From: Bacteroidota bacterium
GTDB lineage: Bacteria; Bacteroidota; Bacteroidia; B-17B0; Aurantibacillaceae
Length of the DNA: 64,000 nucleotides
Assembly: GCA_963169355.1 (NCBI GenBank)
Contig: CAUJCR010000001.1
Span: forward strand, 186,001-250,000
Direction of reading: 5' to 3'
Position 1 is the stretch's first letter, and every line of letters starts with the position of its first letter. Made by a program: the position numbers and the translations under genes. This document shows positions 25,793 to 35,796 of this stretch, piece by piece. Below the pieces are notes generated by a model. The model searched no databases. It was not told the origin of the DNA and worked only from the letters and a program-made list of their open reading frames with translations.

Positions 25793-26833
25793 CTATTGAT
25801 CGAATTGTTGAATAATAAGTGCGCCTTGATTTTGACTTGAAGCTGGAGCTGTTGTATTACCACCAGCATAAAAGTTATCAAAATTATTATCATATTTATG
25901 TGCTTGAACTTTGAAAGTATATGTACCAGCAGCCGCAACTGTTACAACTGTTTGAAACGACCATAAGCCAATCGTATGATTTAATCCATTTCCATCAACA
26001 ACATCAATTGTTTGAAAAGCATTAGGAATATCAACCCCATTTTGCTGAATTTTAATCTCACATCCAGCATTACCTACAAAAGAAATTACTTCAATCGAAC
26101 CATAAGTCATAATAATAAATGTCGCTGGCCCACTTGTTGTTATAGTTTTAGTTAACCCTGATACATCTGTCCAAGTAGTCGAGTTTCCAGTTAATGGAAT
26201 TCTTGTTCTTGTTGAAAAACTTGAATAGGTCTTTAAAATTGAAGCTGGCGACTGCCAAATTGGTGCAACTCCACTCCCTTGTGAAACTAGAACCTGACCT
26301 GTAGTTCCAGCTAAATTATTAGGCATTAAAGCATTACTAAACTTAATATTACCCACAACATCTAGCTTCTCTGTTGGGTTAGTTTGTGCAATACCAACAT
26401 TACCATTATTCAGTATCCTAAATCTTTCTGTATTATTTGTTTTAAAAACTAAATGTATGTTATCCGTCGTTCCCAAAAAATTGGGACCAGCTACCGTCCC
26501 AGCATTACCTGTTAAACTCCAATTTTTACTACCATCACCTGCTAAAGCTACCCACTTAGTACCATCCCAATAATAATACCCAGGAGTTACATTACCCGCA
26601 GTAGCTGTATTATAAACTAATAAAGAAGTAGCAATACCCGGCCCAATTGGTGCATTACTACTGGTAGCTGATAAAGAAACTCGTGGTATCAACACGCCTT
26701 TATTTGTGAAATCAACATCTAATCCAGCGCTTGCATTTGGAGTTGTACCTGATGAGTTAATCCCCACATTTTGTGCTTTTATAATATGAAAAGCACTCCA
26801 ATAAAAAATAAATAATAAAAAAATTCGTTTCAT
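25793..26833 (-). CDS. secreted surface protein with tail-fibre-like N-terminus
   Basis: This 346-residue protein has a signal peptide (cut before QNVGIN). The opening NVGINSSGTTPNASAGLDVD and KGVLIPRVSLS belong to a common Bacteroidota surface-protein type that resembles phage tail-fibre repeats, and the same style recurs in NVGIAQTNPTEKLDVVGNIK. The C-terminal third looks like a beta-sandwich. It is the first gene of a two-gene operon with the T9SS-sorted protein. It is probably an adhesin or filament component, but no direct evidence is visible. Confidence 0.75.
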   Translation of the reverse strand: MKRIFLLFIFYWSAFHIIKAQNVGINSSGTTPNASAGLDVDFTNKGVLIPRVSLSATSSNAPIGPGIATSLLVYNTATAGNVTPGYYYWDGTKWVALAGDGSKNWSLTGNAGTVAGPNFLGTTDNIHLVFKTNNTERFRILNNGNVGIAQTNPTEKLDVVGNIKFSNALMPNNLAGTTGQVLVSQGSGVAPIWQSPASILKTYSSFSTRTRIPLTGNSTTWTDVSGLTKTITTSGPATFIIMTYGSIEVISFVGNAGCEIKIQQNGVDIPNAFQTIDVVDGNGLNHTIGLWSFQTVVTVAAAGTYTFKVQAHKYDNNFDNFYAGGNTTAPASSQNQGALIIQQFDQ

Positions 26834-27050
26834 GATAGTTGACTTAATTTTACAGAAAAATTACAAAAAATTAGCACCGATGAAAAATATTTTACTTGAT
26901 AAGAAAGGTTACTCACTCAATCAATTTAGGCTTTTACTAATTTAACATTCAGAAATTTTTACTAAAACCAATTAGTTTTTAGGTGAATTAGTTACATTTA
27001 TCAGATAAAATGAATTTGGTGAATACAAAAAATCAAACGAAGTTTAAGCA

Positions 27051-28187
27051 GTGAAACACCTAAACGAATATTTTCAATCTTATGCTTATGCGGCGTTATT
27101 TCTATCGCATCAACCAGCGTTTGGATTTAAAAATCAATTATTACTTTCCAATCATACAAGCTCCTCGTTAAAATTAGGTACAGATTACCTCAGCTACACT
27201 AGCTACGATTATAAGAATAAAATAGAATCCTTTGCCGAAAAAGAAAACAATCCTTTACAATTTCCAACTCAACTCTATTGTGAAGTTGAAAAAATAATAC
27301 CATTAACACAAAACGATATTTCATTTTCTTGCCAAACTTTAAAACAACAAGCCATTTCTGTTCAAGCAAGCATTTGTAAAGAAGATTATATTCGTACGGT
27401 TGAACAATTAAAACAGCACATACAACAAGGTGATATTTATGAAATAAATTATTGTATCACCTTTGAGGCACATGATGTAAACATAAATCCATTTGTGTTG
27501 TTTCAAAAATTAAATCAAATAAGCAAAGCGCCTTATGCTGCATTAACTAAGTTTAATAAGCATTGGATTATATCATCAAGTCCCGAATTATTTTTAAGTA
27601 AACGTGAAAACGTACTATACACCAAGCCTATTAAAGGAACTGCCAAACGAAGTTTAAATAAAGAGGAAGATGAAAATTTAAAAACACAATTACATCAAAG
27701 TATTAAAGAACAAAACGAAAATGTGATGATTGTGGATGTTGCCAGAAATGATTTATCGAGAATTTCCGAAAAAGGAAGTGTTGTTGTAAATAAATTGTTT
27801 GACATAGAAAGCTATGAGCAAGTGCACCAAATGGTAAGTACCGTAAGTTGCCAACTAAAAAACAACACATCATTTAATGATATACTAAAAGCAACTTTTC
27901 CGATGGCGAGTATGACGGGTGCACCAAAAATTAAGGCAATGGAATTAATTGACAAATACGAACTCTATAACCGAAACGCATATTCAGGCGCACTAGGTTA
28001 TATTGATAAACATGGCGATTTTGATTTAAGTGTATTAATCCGCAGTATTTTTTATAACGAAGAAAAAAACTATTTAAGTTTTAGTGTGGGCAGTGCCATA
28101 ACCGATATGTGTCATCCAGAAGAGGAATACAAGGAATGCTTGCTAAAAGCAAAAGCCATGATGGAAGTATTAAGTGGACGGATTTAG
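27051..28187 (+). CDS. pabB: aminodeoxychorismate synthase component I
   Basis: This 378-residue chorismate-binding enzyme makes 4-amino-4-deoxychorismate for folate synthesis. The motif PIKGTAKR (193-200) has the lysine (K195) that marks PabB, where anthranilate synthase TrpE has alanine. Also present are DVARNDLSR, GAPKIKAMELI and the C-terminal SVGSAITDMCHPEEEY. The start is GTG at 27051. A nearby ATG at 27010 is in another frame. No glutaminase (pabA) or lyase (pabC) is adjacent. It converges on the M1 peptidase gene with 3 bp between the stops. Confidence 0.9.
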   Translation: MKHLNEYFQSYAYAALFLSHQPAFGFKNQLLLSNHTSSSLKLGTDYLSYTSYDYKNKIESFAEKENNPLQFPTQLYCEVEKIIPLTQNDISFSCQTLKQQAISVQASICKEDYIRTVEQLKQHIQQGDIYEINYCITFEAHDVNINPFVLFQKLNQISKAPYAALTKFNKHWIISSSPELFLSKRENVLYTKPIKGTAKRSLNKEEDENLKTQLHQSIKEQNENVMIVDVARNDLSRISEKGSVVVNKLFDIESYEQVHQMVSTVSCQLKNNTSFNDILKATFPMASMTGAPKIKAMELIDKYELYNRNAYSGALGYIDKHGDFDLSVLIRSIFYNEEKNYLSFSVGSAITDMCHPEEEYKECLLKAKAMMEVLSGRI

Positions 28188-28190
28188 TAC

Positions 28191-30611
28191 TTATCGTTCA
28201 ATAACAAACGATGTAGTGCTTAATGGTTTATCTTCTTGAAACAATTTTACTTGATAGATCCCCGTTTTCCATTGAGATACATTAATCACATTTTTTAACT
28301 GAGTAGAATTAGACCTAAATACTATTTTACCTAAAGCGTCTGTTACTTCAATACGTTGCCCTCGTATGGCAGATGACTGATTAATTTCAATGTTTAATTC
28401 ATCTTGCGTTGGATTAGGATAAACTTTTAATAAGCTGTTGGTTTTAATTCCATTGCTTATGCTAGTTAAAACACCACTAACACCATTAGCAAAAACATAC
28501 TCACCAAACTTTAAGGTATCTACAACAAAAACACCTGCTTTAGTACCAAAAGTTTGTTTGGTATAATGAGGTACTTCATGCCAATCGTCGGCGGCATTTT
28601 TACGATATAATAATATTAAACTATCGGCATTTGTGATAATTAAACTGGTATCTAAATAACTATTACCCGATTTTACTTTACCTCCATCGTAATTAAATCT
28701 AACTTTAGATTGAAATCCATTAGATAATAACCCATCTATTTTCCAATAATGCTGTTTGTTTAATCGGTAATTATTTATATTGTTTTTAATAGGATCGGGC
28801 ATGGCTATATTATGTTCTATTCTAATTAATGAAGAGTCTGCACCTTTGTTTGATACCATTAAATTTACTTTAGCTAAAGAATAGTTGATAGTGGCATTGG
28901 TTTTAATGGTTTTAAATTCTGAAGAAATAGCATCACTAATTTTCGAATCCATATTCATAGCGCAATAACTAGGTAAAATAGTTGTTTGTACTGAAAATGA
29001 ATGCGTGGCTCCATTCATTAAAATAGATTTCACTTCTTTATTCCACGAAGCATTCATAAAAGTAATTTCTAAAGGAACATTAGAAAATAAACTTGGAGCA
29101 CCAAATAATTTTTGTTTTACATAAACTACCGAAGTGTAAGGAGGAGGAGTACCTGTTGTAACTACCGAATCTATTGAGAAATGAGGCCATCCACCATTTA
29201 ATACCCAGTTATCAAAAAATGGGTGTAAATTTTGACCCGAAGAAGTTTCGAGTAAATCTCTAAACTCAAGGCTGTTCATGTTTTTATACGCCTTTTGTTG
29301 TAACACGTATTTTAGTCCATTAAAAAAGGCTGCATCGCCCATATAACTACGCAAGGTGTGCGCTACATCCGCTCCTTTTTTATACACATGGTCGCCATAA
29401 GTAAAGGCATGAGGAATACCCGAAACGGCTCTAAATCCGCCTTCTCTTAAGTGAATATACTTTACAATATCATCATGTTTGGTTTTTACTTCGTTTAAAT
29501 ATTTATCATAACTATAAGTCCATTCCAAAAACAATCGTTCACTATAACTTGCCATTCCTTCGTTAAGCCACATATCTTCTTGGGTTTCGCAAGTCATTAA
29601 ATCGCCCCACCAATGATGCGATAATTCGTGAGCCATTAATTGAGCCTCATACGCAATATTGGTAGCTGCTTGCGGATAAGCAATATTAGTAGCATGTTCC
29701 ATAGCTCCACTGCTAAAGGGTACTAAACAATAGCCCACTCTATTCCACACATAAGGTCCGTAATAATTTTCAAAACCTAACAGTGCATTTGGCAAATGCA
29801 CAAAACCATTTTTTAAAGCAGTAGTATCACTTGGGCGGGCCGCTAAAATAATTGGTAAATTGCCGTTAGCTGCATTAATATTCCAATTTACTTGTGTATA
29901 ATCGGCTACAGCTACCGATGCTAAATAGGTTGGAATTGGTTTATTCATCACCCATCGGCGAAAACGAAAAGAACCATCTACACTATCTAATACAAGTTCT
30001 CCATTACAATATGATGTTTTAGCTGAACTTGTTTTAATTGTAAATTCGTATAAGGATTTTTCAACGAAGTTATCAAAACACGGAAACCACACTCTGCCGT
30101 AATTGTGTGGATTAGCACCAAACCCAACACCCAGATTATATGCATAATTTCCACTAAATGAAAAACCACCCCACCCAGCAGGATCGCCTTGTGGTGCGCC
30201 GTGGTAATACACTTCTAAATTATTCGTATCGGTTGTATTAACAATCACTGGTAATTGTACTCTTAGCAATGTATCGTTATACGAATAAGATAATAAGGTG
30301 TTATTTTGTTTAATACTATCGATGGTTAATTGCAATAAATCCAGGGGTAATGATGTTTGTCCATTTATTTTAGGGGCATATCTAACAATGGTATTGCCTT
30401 TAATAGTATGATTGGTAAAATCAGTTATATCTAAATTAATGTTGTACTTAATTATATCAAAGGTATCGCTACGAAGATTATCGGGCGAATAATACAAAGT
30501 TGTTGTATTTACCGAAGCTAATTTTGCTGCCTGACAATTTTTTACTTGAGCTGTAACTGGTTTAAATAAAAATAGGAATACAATAAAACAGAAAATGTAA
30601 ACTAATTTCAT
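28191..30611 (-). CDS. M1-family aminopeptidase with T9SS sorting domain
   Basis: This 806-residue secreted zinc peptidase has a signal peptide (cut near TAQ). The exopeptidase motif is GAMEH (303-307), in place of the more common GAMEN. The zinc site is HELSH (H328, H332) with E351 in NEG, the spacing HExxH-x18-E. The last 85 or so residues are a T9SS sorting domain (LLKVYPNPTQDELNIEINQS, then WKTGIYQVKLFQ). It should trim peptides outside the cell for nutrient use. It stands alone and converges on pabB. Confidence 0.92.
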   Translation of the reverse strand: MKLVYIFCFIVFLFLFKPVTAQVKNCQAAKLASVNTTTLYYSPDNLRSDTFDIIKYNINLDITDFTNHTIKGNTIVRYAPKINGQTSLPLDLLQLTIDSIKQNNTLLSYSYNDTLLRVQLPVIVNTTDTNNLEVYYHGAPQGDPAGWGGFSFSGNYAYNLGVGFGANPHNYGRVWFPCFDNFVEKSLYEFTIKTSSAKTSYCNGELVLDSVDGSFRFRRWVMNKPIPTYLASVAVADYTQVNWNINAANGNLPIILAARPSDTTALKNGFVHLPNALLGFENYYGPYVWNRVGYCLVPFSSGAMEHATNIAYPQAATNIAYEAQLMAHELSHHWWGDLMTCETQEDMWLNEGMASYSERLFLEWTYSYDKYLNEVKTKHDDIVKYIHLREGGFRAVSGIPHAFTYGDHVYKKGADVAHTLRSYMGDAAFFNGLKYVLQQKAYKNMNSLEFRDLLETSSGQNLHPFFDNWVLNGGWPHFSIDSVVTTGTPPPYTSVVYVKQKLFGAPSLFSNVPLEITFMNASWNKEVKSILMNGATHSFSVQTTILPSYCAMNMDSKISDAISSEFKTIKTNATINYSLAKVNLMVSNKGADSSLIRIEHNIAMPDPIKNNINNYRLNKQHYWKIDGLLSNGFQSKVRFNYDGGKVKSGNSYLDTSLIITNADSLILLYRKNAADDWHEVPHYTKQTFGTKAGVFVVDTLKFGEYVFANGVSGVLTSISNGIKTNSLLKVYPNPTQDELNIEINQSSAIRGQRIEVTDALGKIVFRSNSTQLKNVINVSQWKTGIYQVKLFQEDKPLSTTSFVIER

Positions 30612-30701
30612 AAACTAAAATTTTAATTATCAAGTAAAATTACGAAATTAGCTTTAATATTTAGGAATTCTATATTACCTTATTAAAATTGTATTGCTAA
30701 G

Positions 30702-32258
30702 ATGAATTTAATTTCCAATAAAGATTTGTATGATCTTATAAAATCTCTTTCGAAATCAGAAAAAAGATTTATAAAACTTACCGCAAGCGCAAGTAATATA
30801 GATGTTAGCTTACTTGACCTATTTACCAAGATTGAAAATTTATCTGCATACAAAGAGGATGTTTTCACGAAATCTAAAAGTAAAACCGAAAGTACTTTAC
30901 CCAAAAACATTATCTCTGAAAATTTATATCAGTTTTTATTAAAAAGCTTACGAGGTTTTTATGCCGAAAGTAGCCCATCACTCATCATTAAAGATGAAAT
31001 AAACAATATCTTAAATCTATTAGATAAAGCACAATACAAACAATGCCGTAAAATACTTAACAAACAAAAACAAGTTGCCTATCAATACGAACGTTTTCAT
31101 TTTATTTTAGAGTTAATTACTCTTGAGAAATTACTTATTAATATTGAAAGACAATTTAATGTCAAAAACAATACCATTGAGGATTTGGTAAAGGAAGAAC
31201 AAATGGTAATTGAAAAAGCAAAAAATTTAGGACAATATACACTTTTACATTCAAAGATTAACCTAAACACTCGCCAGAAAAACAAAGCAAAAACAGAAAG
31301 TGATTTAAAAAAGATAAATGACAGCTTAAATTCTGAATTATTAAAAGATGAATCTCAACTAAAATCATTAAAATCGAAAATTATATATCACCATTGTCGT
31401 TCAATTCTTTTTTGCCGATGTCAGGATAACCAAAATAGAGAGGAAGAATGTGAGTTACTTTTAAAAATAATGGATGGGCATAAAGAACTCATTGAAGAAA
31501 TGCCAGGAAGGTATATTACTACATTGAGCAACTTAATTAACATTGCTTACGAAGAAAAACGATATAAAAGTTGCGAGGCACGTATTAAAACCTTAGAGGA
31601 AAAACTGTCGGTAAAAGCATTTGGAGCTACCGATTTACAATTAAAAATTATTACAGCTATTCTTAATAGTAAAATAGCCGTTTATACAAATAGCGGAAAA
31701 CTAAAAGAAGCTAAAGCAGTAGCAGAAGAAATAGAAAAAACACTGGAAGAATATCAAGATAAAATAAATAAAGAAGAACAATTAGTGTTTTATTACAATA
31801 TCTCAGTAATGCATATTTATTTTAACGACTTTAAGAAAGCCCATCATTACATCTCATTAATATTAAACGAGGGAAATAATTTATTGCGAGAAGACATTCA
31901 ATCGTTTGCTAGGATATTAAATATCATTACTCACTACGAACTAGGAAATATTAAACAATTAGGCTACTTAATTACAACTATCAAAAATTTTTACAAGTCT
32001 GGTGTTTCCTCTTTTAAATCTGAGAAACTGATTATTCATTACTTCGAAAAACTCATTCAACATCCCGAAAAAGACAAAAAACACATACAAACTCTTTTTA
32101 AAGATTTTAAACAAGAACTCTCAGAACTGATGAAAGATGCTCATGAAACCAATGTAACATATTACTTTGAGATTGAAGCGTATATTGACTCAAAAATAAA
32201 TGAACGGTCTTTAAGTAGTATTCTAAATGAAAAATATAAAAAAGCATGGTTAAACTAA
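30702..32258 (+). CDS. helical-repeat protein, first of a tandem paralogue pair
   Basis: This 518-residue, lysine-rich, helical protein has no signal peptide. The N-terminus (DLYDLIKSLSKSEKRFIKLT) and the body (for example DKAQYKQCRKILNKQKQVAY) look like TPR/PCI-type helical hairpins of a Bacteroidota-specific family of unknown function. The next gene, 15 bp downstream, is clearly its paralogue: LFDLIKSLTPDEEKKFMFTS and NKSLYKQSRKQLSILKKKAQ line up along the full length. A cytoplasmic scaffold or regulator is possible, but nothing catalytic is seen. Confidence 0.7.
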   Translation: MNLISNKDLYDLIKSLSKSEKRFIKLTASASNIDVSLLDLFTKIENLSAYKEDVFTKSKSKTESTLPKNIISENLYQFLLKSLRGFYAESSPSLIIKDEINNILNLLDKAQYKQCRKILNKQKQVAYQYERFHFILELITLEKLLINIERQFNVKNNTIEDLVKEEQMVIEKAKNLGQYTLLHSKINLNTRQKNKAKTESDLKKINDSLNSELLKDESQLKSLKSKIIYHHCRSILFCRCQDNQNREEECELLLKIMDGHKELIEEMPGRYITTLSNLINIAYEEKRYKSCEARIKTLEEKLSVKAFGATDLQLKIITAILNSKIAVYTNSGKLKEAKAVAEEIEKTLEEYQDKINKEEQLVFYYNISVMHIYFNDFKKAHHYISLILNEGNNLLREDIQSFARILNIITHYELGNIKQLGYLITTIKNFYKSGVSSFKSEKLIIHYFEKLIQHPEKDKKHIQTLFKDFKQELSELMKDAHETNVTYYFEIEAYIDSKINERSLSSILNEKYKKAWLN

Positions 32259-32273
32259 TTATATAAATAACAC

Positions 32274-33818
32274 ATGAAACCATCCAATCAGCTTTTTGAT
32301 TTAATAAAATCCTTAACTCCCGACGAGGAGAAAAAGTTTATGTTTACCTCGTCTTTACAACAAGGAGATAAAAATTACATCAAACTATTTAAATATATCA
32401 AATCACAAGATATTTATGATGAAGATGATGTGAAAAATCATTTTAAAAACGAAGTATTTGTACAACATTTTGCAAGTGAAAAAAATCAATTATTACACCA
32501 TATACTTAAAAGTTTAAGACTGCAACGTCAGGAAAGTATTATGAGTGCTAAAATTGACGAAGAAATAAAAAATATTCAGATACTTTTTAATAAATCGCTA
32601 TATAAACAATCGCGCAAACAACTAAGTATCCTAAAAAAGAAAGCACAAGATTACGAACTATTTTACAGCTTACTTGAAATAATAGAATTAGAAAAAGTGC
32701 TTGTGGATATGGAAGCCCACTTTGGAGAAATTAACTATCGAACACTTGATGAACTTATTAAAGAGGAAAATAACCTGTTTACACAAATTGAGAATATAGA
32801 CGCGTATGAGTTACAATATGCCAAACTCAAAAATTTATCTTCTAGGTTGATGATAGTGCGTAGCAACGAAGATGTAAAAGTTATTTCGGAAGTTTTAAAA
32901 AACACAAAAAAAATAGCCGACAAACAAGGGTTTCAATCTAATAAATCAAAAATATTGTATCTATATACCATAGGCATTGCTCATGTTTTACTAGGTGATA
33001 TGAGTGAGGTAAATAAAATATTCTCTGAACTTATTATTGCATTAGAAAACAAACCTGAAATTATTTCTGAGATGCCTGAGTATTACATTACCGCTCATGG
33101 CTATTTGGTGAGGTATTGTGCCATTAAAAAACAATATACAGATGGATTTAAGTATATTGATAAACTTAAATCATTATCTCTTAACGAGATGTTTAAATCT
33201 ACCAATTTACAGATTTCTATTTTTACCCAATCTTACATTACCGAAATATTATTATACTCATACATAGGGCAGCACGACAAGGCTATTCCTATTATTCCAA
33301 ATATTATAAAGGGTTTAGAAAAATACGAAGGAAAAATTAATGATGAAGATTTAATTCGAATTTATCATTCTCTCGCCATGGTATATTTTGGTGTAGGCGA
33401 ATACAATAAAAGCTTACATTGGCTTAACAGAATTATAAATACCAACTATAATGAACTGAGACAAGATACCATTCGTATATCCCGACTTATTAATTTAATC
33501 ATCCATTACGAATTAGGTAATGAAGATTTATTAGCCTATTTATACAAATCGAATGTTCGCTTTTTTAGCCAACAAGAACAACAATATAAATTTGAAACAC
33601 TTTTCTTAGAGTTATTTAAAAAGGTAGCTTTACTAAAACGAAATGCTAAATCAAAAGATACCTACATTAAATTTAAAGACGATTTAATGGCTGTATTTAA
33701 AGATAAATATGAAAAAAATGCTTTAGAATTTTTTAATTTTTATGCTTGGCTTGATGCTAAAATACACAACATCAGCTTTGCCGATGCAATTCGTATTCGT
33801 CGATTAAATAGTGTATAA
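32274..33818 (+). CDS. helical-repeat protein, second of a tandem paralogue pair
   Basis: This 514-residue protein is the paralogue of the gene just upstream (15-bp gap, same strand, same length and layout). Shared landmarks are the N-terminal LIKSL..EEKKF block, the LLHHILKSLRLQRQ segment and a late motif LINLIIHYELGNEDLLAYLY that corresponds to LNIITHYELGNIKQLGYLIT. The sequences have diverged strongly, so the duplication is old. There is no signal peptide and no catalytic motif. The family is not known to me. Confidence 0.7.
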   Translation: MKPSNQLFDLIKSLTPDEEKKFMFTSSLQQGDKNYIKLFKYIKSQDIYDEDDVKNHFKNEVFVQHFASEKNQLLHHILKSLRLQRQESIMSAKIDEEIKNIQILFNKSLYKQSRKQLSILKKKAQDYELFYSLLEIIELEKVLVDMEAHFGEINYRTLDELIKEENNLFTQIENIDAYELQYAKLKNLSSRLMIVRSNEDVKVISEVLKNTKKIADKQGFQSNKSKILYLYTIGIAHVLLGDMSEVNKIFSELIIALENKPEIISEMPEYYITAHGYLVRYCAIKKQYTDGFKYIDKLKSLSLNEMFKSTNLQISIFTQSYITEILLYSYIGQHDKAIPIIPNIIKGLEKYEGKINDEDLIRIYHSLAMVYFGVGEYNKSLHWLNRIINTNYNELRQDTIRISRLINLIIHYELGNEDLLAYLYKSNVRFFSQQEQQYKFETLFLELFKKVALLKRNAKSKDTYIKFKDDLMAVFKDKYEKNALEFFNFYAWLDAKIHNISFADAIRIRRLNSV

Positions 33819-34019
33819 TCAATATTCTAGCTCCCTAATTTAATAAGCATTATCGGCATATTAGTAAAATTCTCTTCTACACCTCATAGACAACCTTTAA
33901 TTTTGTATTTTTTCTGTAAAAATAAGTTGATTTAAGTCATTGTTAATAAATAAGATAAGTGCTAATTTTAAAAATAATAAAAAATTGATAATTTAGTATA
34001 ACCACAAAAACTAATTAAT

Positions 34020-34667
34020 ATGGTATTGAGATATACATTTACGTTTTTACTATTAAACTTTTCTATTTCTTTATTCGCACAAATTAATCAAGGTGGTTTT
34101 AAACTTGAAGATGAACCTGAAACAACCTCTATTTTACCCGATGTATTATTAAGTTTTGATGCAGTATGCGATAGTAACCGAGTAGAATTAACTTGGTCAT
34201 CAAATACCGAATTAAATAATAATTTTTACGTTGTTGAAAAATCAAAAGACGCACTCAACTTTGAAGCTCTTACCACTGTAAAAAGTTTTGGAAATCATAG
34301 TAACATTATTAGCTACTTTGAAGCTGATTTTACTCCTTATGAAGGTGTTTCTTATTACCGACTTACTCAAATAAACGAAAAAGGTAACGTTTTATCTTCA
34401 AGAGTTTTAAAAGTGAATACAAATCAACAATCACAACCATTGTATCAAAACCTAGCTATAAATACAACTAGCAATATTGTAGAAAACAAAGAAATATTGG
34501 TTGTACTTAGAAGTGAAAAAGGAGAGGAATCTTTCTCAAAAATTAAATACGACACCAATCGTAACATCATTCAATCAGACGATAGCCATAAACTAGATGC
34601 TGGTGCTTACACCATCATTGCTTCGTCTGATAACAAATTGTTTAGCCAAAAACTTTACGTACGCTAA
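34020..34667 (+). CDS. small secreted protein with T9SS-like C-terminus
   Basis: This 215-residue protein has a signal peptide (MVLRYTFTFLLLNFSISLFA, cut before QIN). The middle is a Fn3-like domain (VELTWSSNTELNNNFYVVEK), the same kind of module that precedes the sorting domain in the protein at 24192. The last 70 residues look like a T9SS sorting domain (LDAGAYTIIASSDNKLFSQK, then LYVR). It seems to consist of little more than the linker domain and the sorting signal. It is single and precedes gpmA. Confidence 0.65.
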   Translation: MVLRYTFTFLLLNFSISLFAQINQGGFKLEDEPETTSILPDVLLSFDAVCDSNRVELTWSSNTELNNNFYVVEKSKDALNFEALTTVKSFGNHSNIISYFEADFTPYEGVSYYRLTQINEKGNVLSSRVLKVNTNQQSQPLYQNLAINTTSNIVENKEILVVLRSEKGEESFSKIKYDTNRNIIQSDDSHKLDAGAYTIIASSDNKLFSQKLYVR

Positions 34668-34698
34668 AGTTTAATTGTAAGCCTTTCTTAAAATTTCT

Positions 34699-34706
34699 TA
34701 TCTTTG
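34699..34706 (+). promoter_or_regulatory. candidate -7 element of the gpmA operon
   Basis: TATCTTTG fits the Bacteroidota -7 consensus TAnnTTTG and lies 17 bp before the gpmA start. A -33 TTTG was not clearly identified upstream. Confidence 0.5.
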
Positions 34707-34722
34707 GGGTCTAATTTTTAAA

Positions 34723-35331
34723 ATGATGGCTACTTTAATTATTTTTCGTCACGGGCAAAGTGTATGGAATCTTGAGAACAAATTTACTGGCTGGGTTGAT
34801 GTTGAATTAACCGAAAAAGGTATGCAAGAAGCAAAAAATGCGGGAGAAAAACTAAAACCCTATAAGTTTGATTTAGCTTACGCATCAGCCTTAAAACGCG
34901 CACAAAACACCTTAAAATTAGCCTTAGAGGTTAGTAACCAAGCTCATATTCCTACTACATTTAACGAAGCCCTTAATGAAAGAATGTATGGCGACTTACA
35001 AGGTTTAGATAAAACAGAAACTGCACAAAAATTTGGCGAAGAACAAGTAAAAATTTGGCGAAGAAGCTATGATATTGCACCGCCCAATGGCGAAAGCTTA
35101 AAAGATACTGCCGCAAGAGTTATTCCGTACTTTGAAACAGAAATAGCACCCAAATTAAAAAGTGGTAAAAACATTGTTATTGCCGCACATGGTAATAGTT
35201 TAAGAGCATTAATTATGTATCTAGAAAAAATGACACCTGCACAAATTTTAGAATTTGAAATTGGCACGGCTGTCCCTCGTTTATACGAGCTAGATGAAAA
35301 TTTAACCGTATTGAAAGCACAAAACTTATAA
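34723..35331 (+). CDS. gpmA: 2,3-bisphosphoglycerate-dependent phosphoglycerate mutase
   Basis: This 202-residue glycolytic enzyme interconverts 3- and 2-phosphoglycerate. The phosphohistidine motif IIFRHGQSVWN (H10), NKFTGWVDVELTEKG, NERMYGDLQG and the second histidine in AAHGNSLRA are all present. It is shorter than the 250-residue E. coli enzyme, as is usual for this branch. ATG codons at 34723 and 34726 are both possible. It heads an operon with the HAD phosphatase (1-bp gap) and map (5-bp gap). Confidence 0.93.
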   Translation: MMATLIIFRHGQSVWNLENKFTGWVDVELTEKGMQEAKNAGEKLKPYKFDLAYASALKRAQNTLKLALEVSNQAHIPTTFNEALNERMYGDLQGLDKTETAQKFGEEQVKIWRRSYDIAPPNGESLKDTAARVIPYFETEIAPKLKSGKNIVIAAHGNSLRALIMYLEKMTPAQILEFEIGTAVPRLYELDENLTVLKAQNL

Positions 35332-35332
35332 C

Positions 35333-35791
35333 ATGGCTCAAGAATTCATATCAAAAAATAGCAAAACCATTGCCATTGATTTTGATGGAACCATTGTGGA
35401 ACACGACTATCCAAAGATTGGAAAAGAAATGTTATTTGCGTTTGCTACCATAAAAGAATTACAAAAAAAAGGACATAAACTTATTTTACATACCTATCGC
35501 ACTGGTCATTTATTAGATGAAGCAGTAGAATATTGTAAAAAAAATGGCGTTGAGTTTTACGCTGTAAACAAAAATTATCCAGAAGAAGTAATAACCGAAG
35601 ACACGCCAAGAAAACTAAATGTAGATATTTTTATTGATGATAGAAATGTGGGAGGTTTTTTGGGTTGGAGCACCGTGTGGCAACTTTTACACCCCGAGGG
35701 TGGCGATTTTAACCATGTTGTAAAAAACCCCGAAGCACACAATAATTACAACTCTAAAAAATCCTTCTTTCAAAAACTTTTTGGAAAATAA
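35333..35791 (+). CDS. HAD-like phosphatase (BT0820 type)
   Basis: This 152-residue haloacid-dehalogenase-like hydrolase has the nucleophile motif IAIDFDGTIVE (D16, D18), motif II LILHTYRTG and a late acidic motif VDIFIDDRN. This small type is common in Bacteroidota and has no settled substrate. The threonine at the second motif and the two late aspartates make it look active. It lies between gpmA and map in a tight operon, so a sugar- or nucleotide-phosphate substrate is plausible but unproven. Confidence 0.8.
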   Translation: MAQEFISKNSKTIAIDFDGTIVEHDYPKIGKEMLFAFATIKELQKKGHKLILHTYRTGHLLDEAVEYCKKNGVEFYAVNKNYPEEVITEDTPRKLNVDIFIDDRNVGGFLGWSTVWQLLHPEGGDFNHVVKNPEAHNNYNSKKSFFQKLFGK

Positions 35792-35796
35792 GCCTT

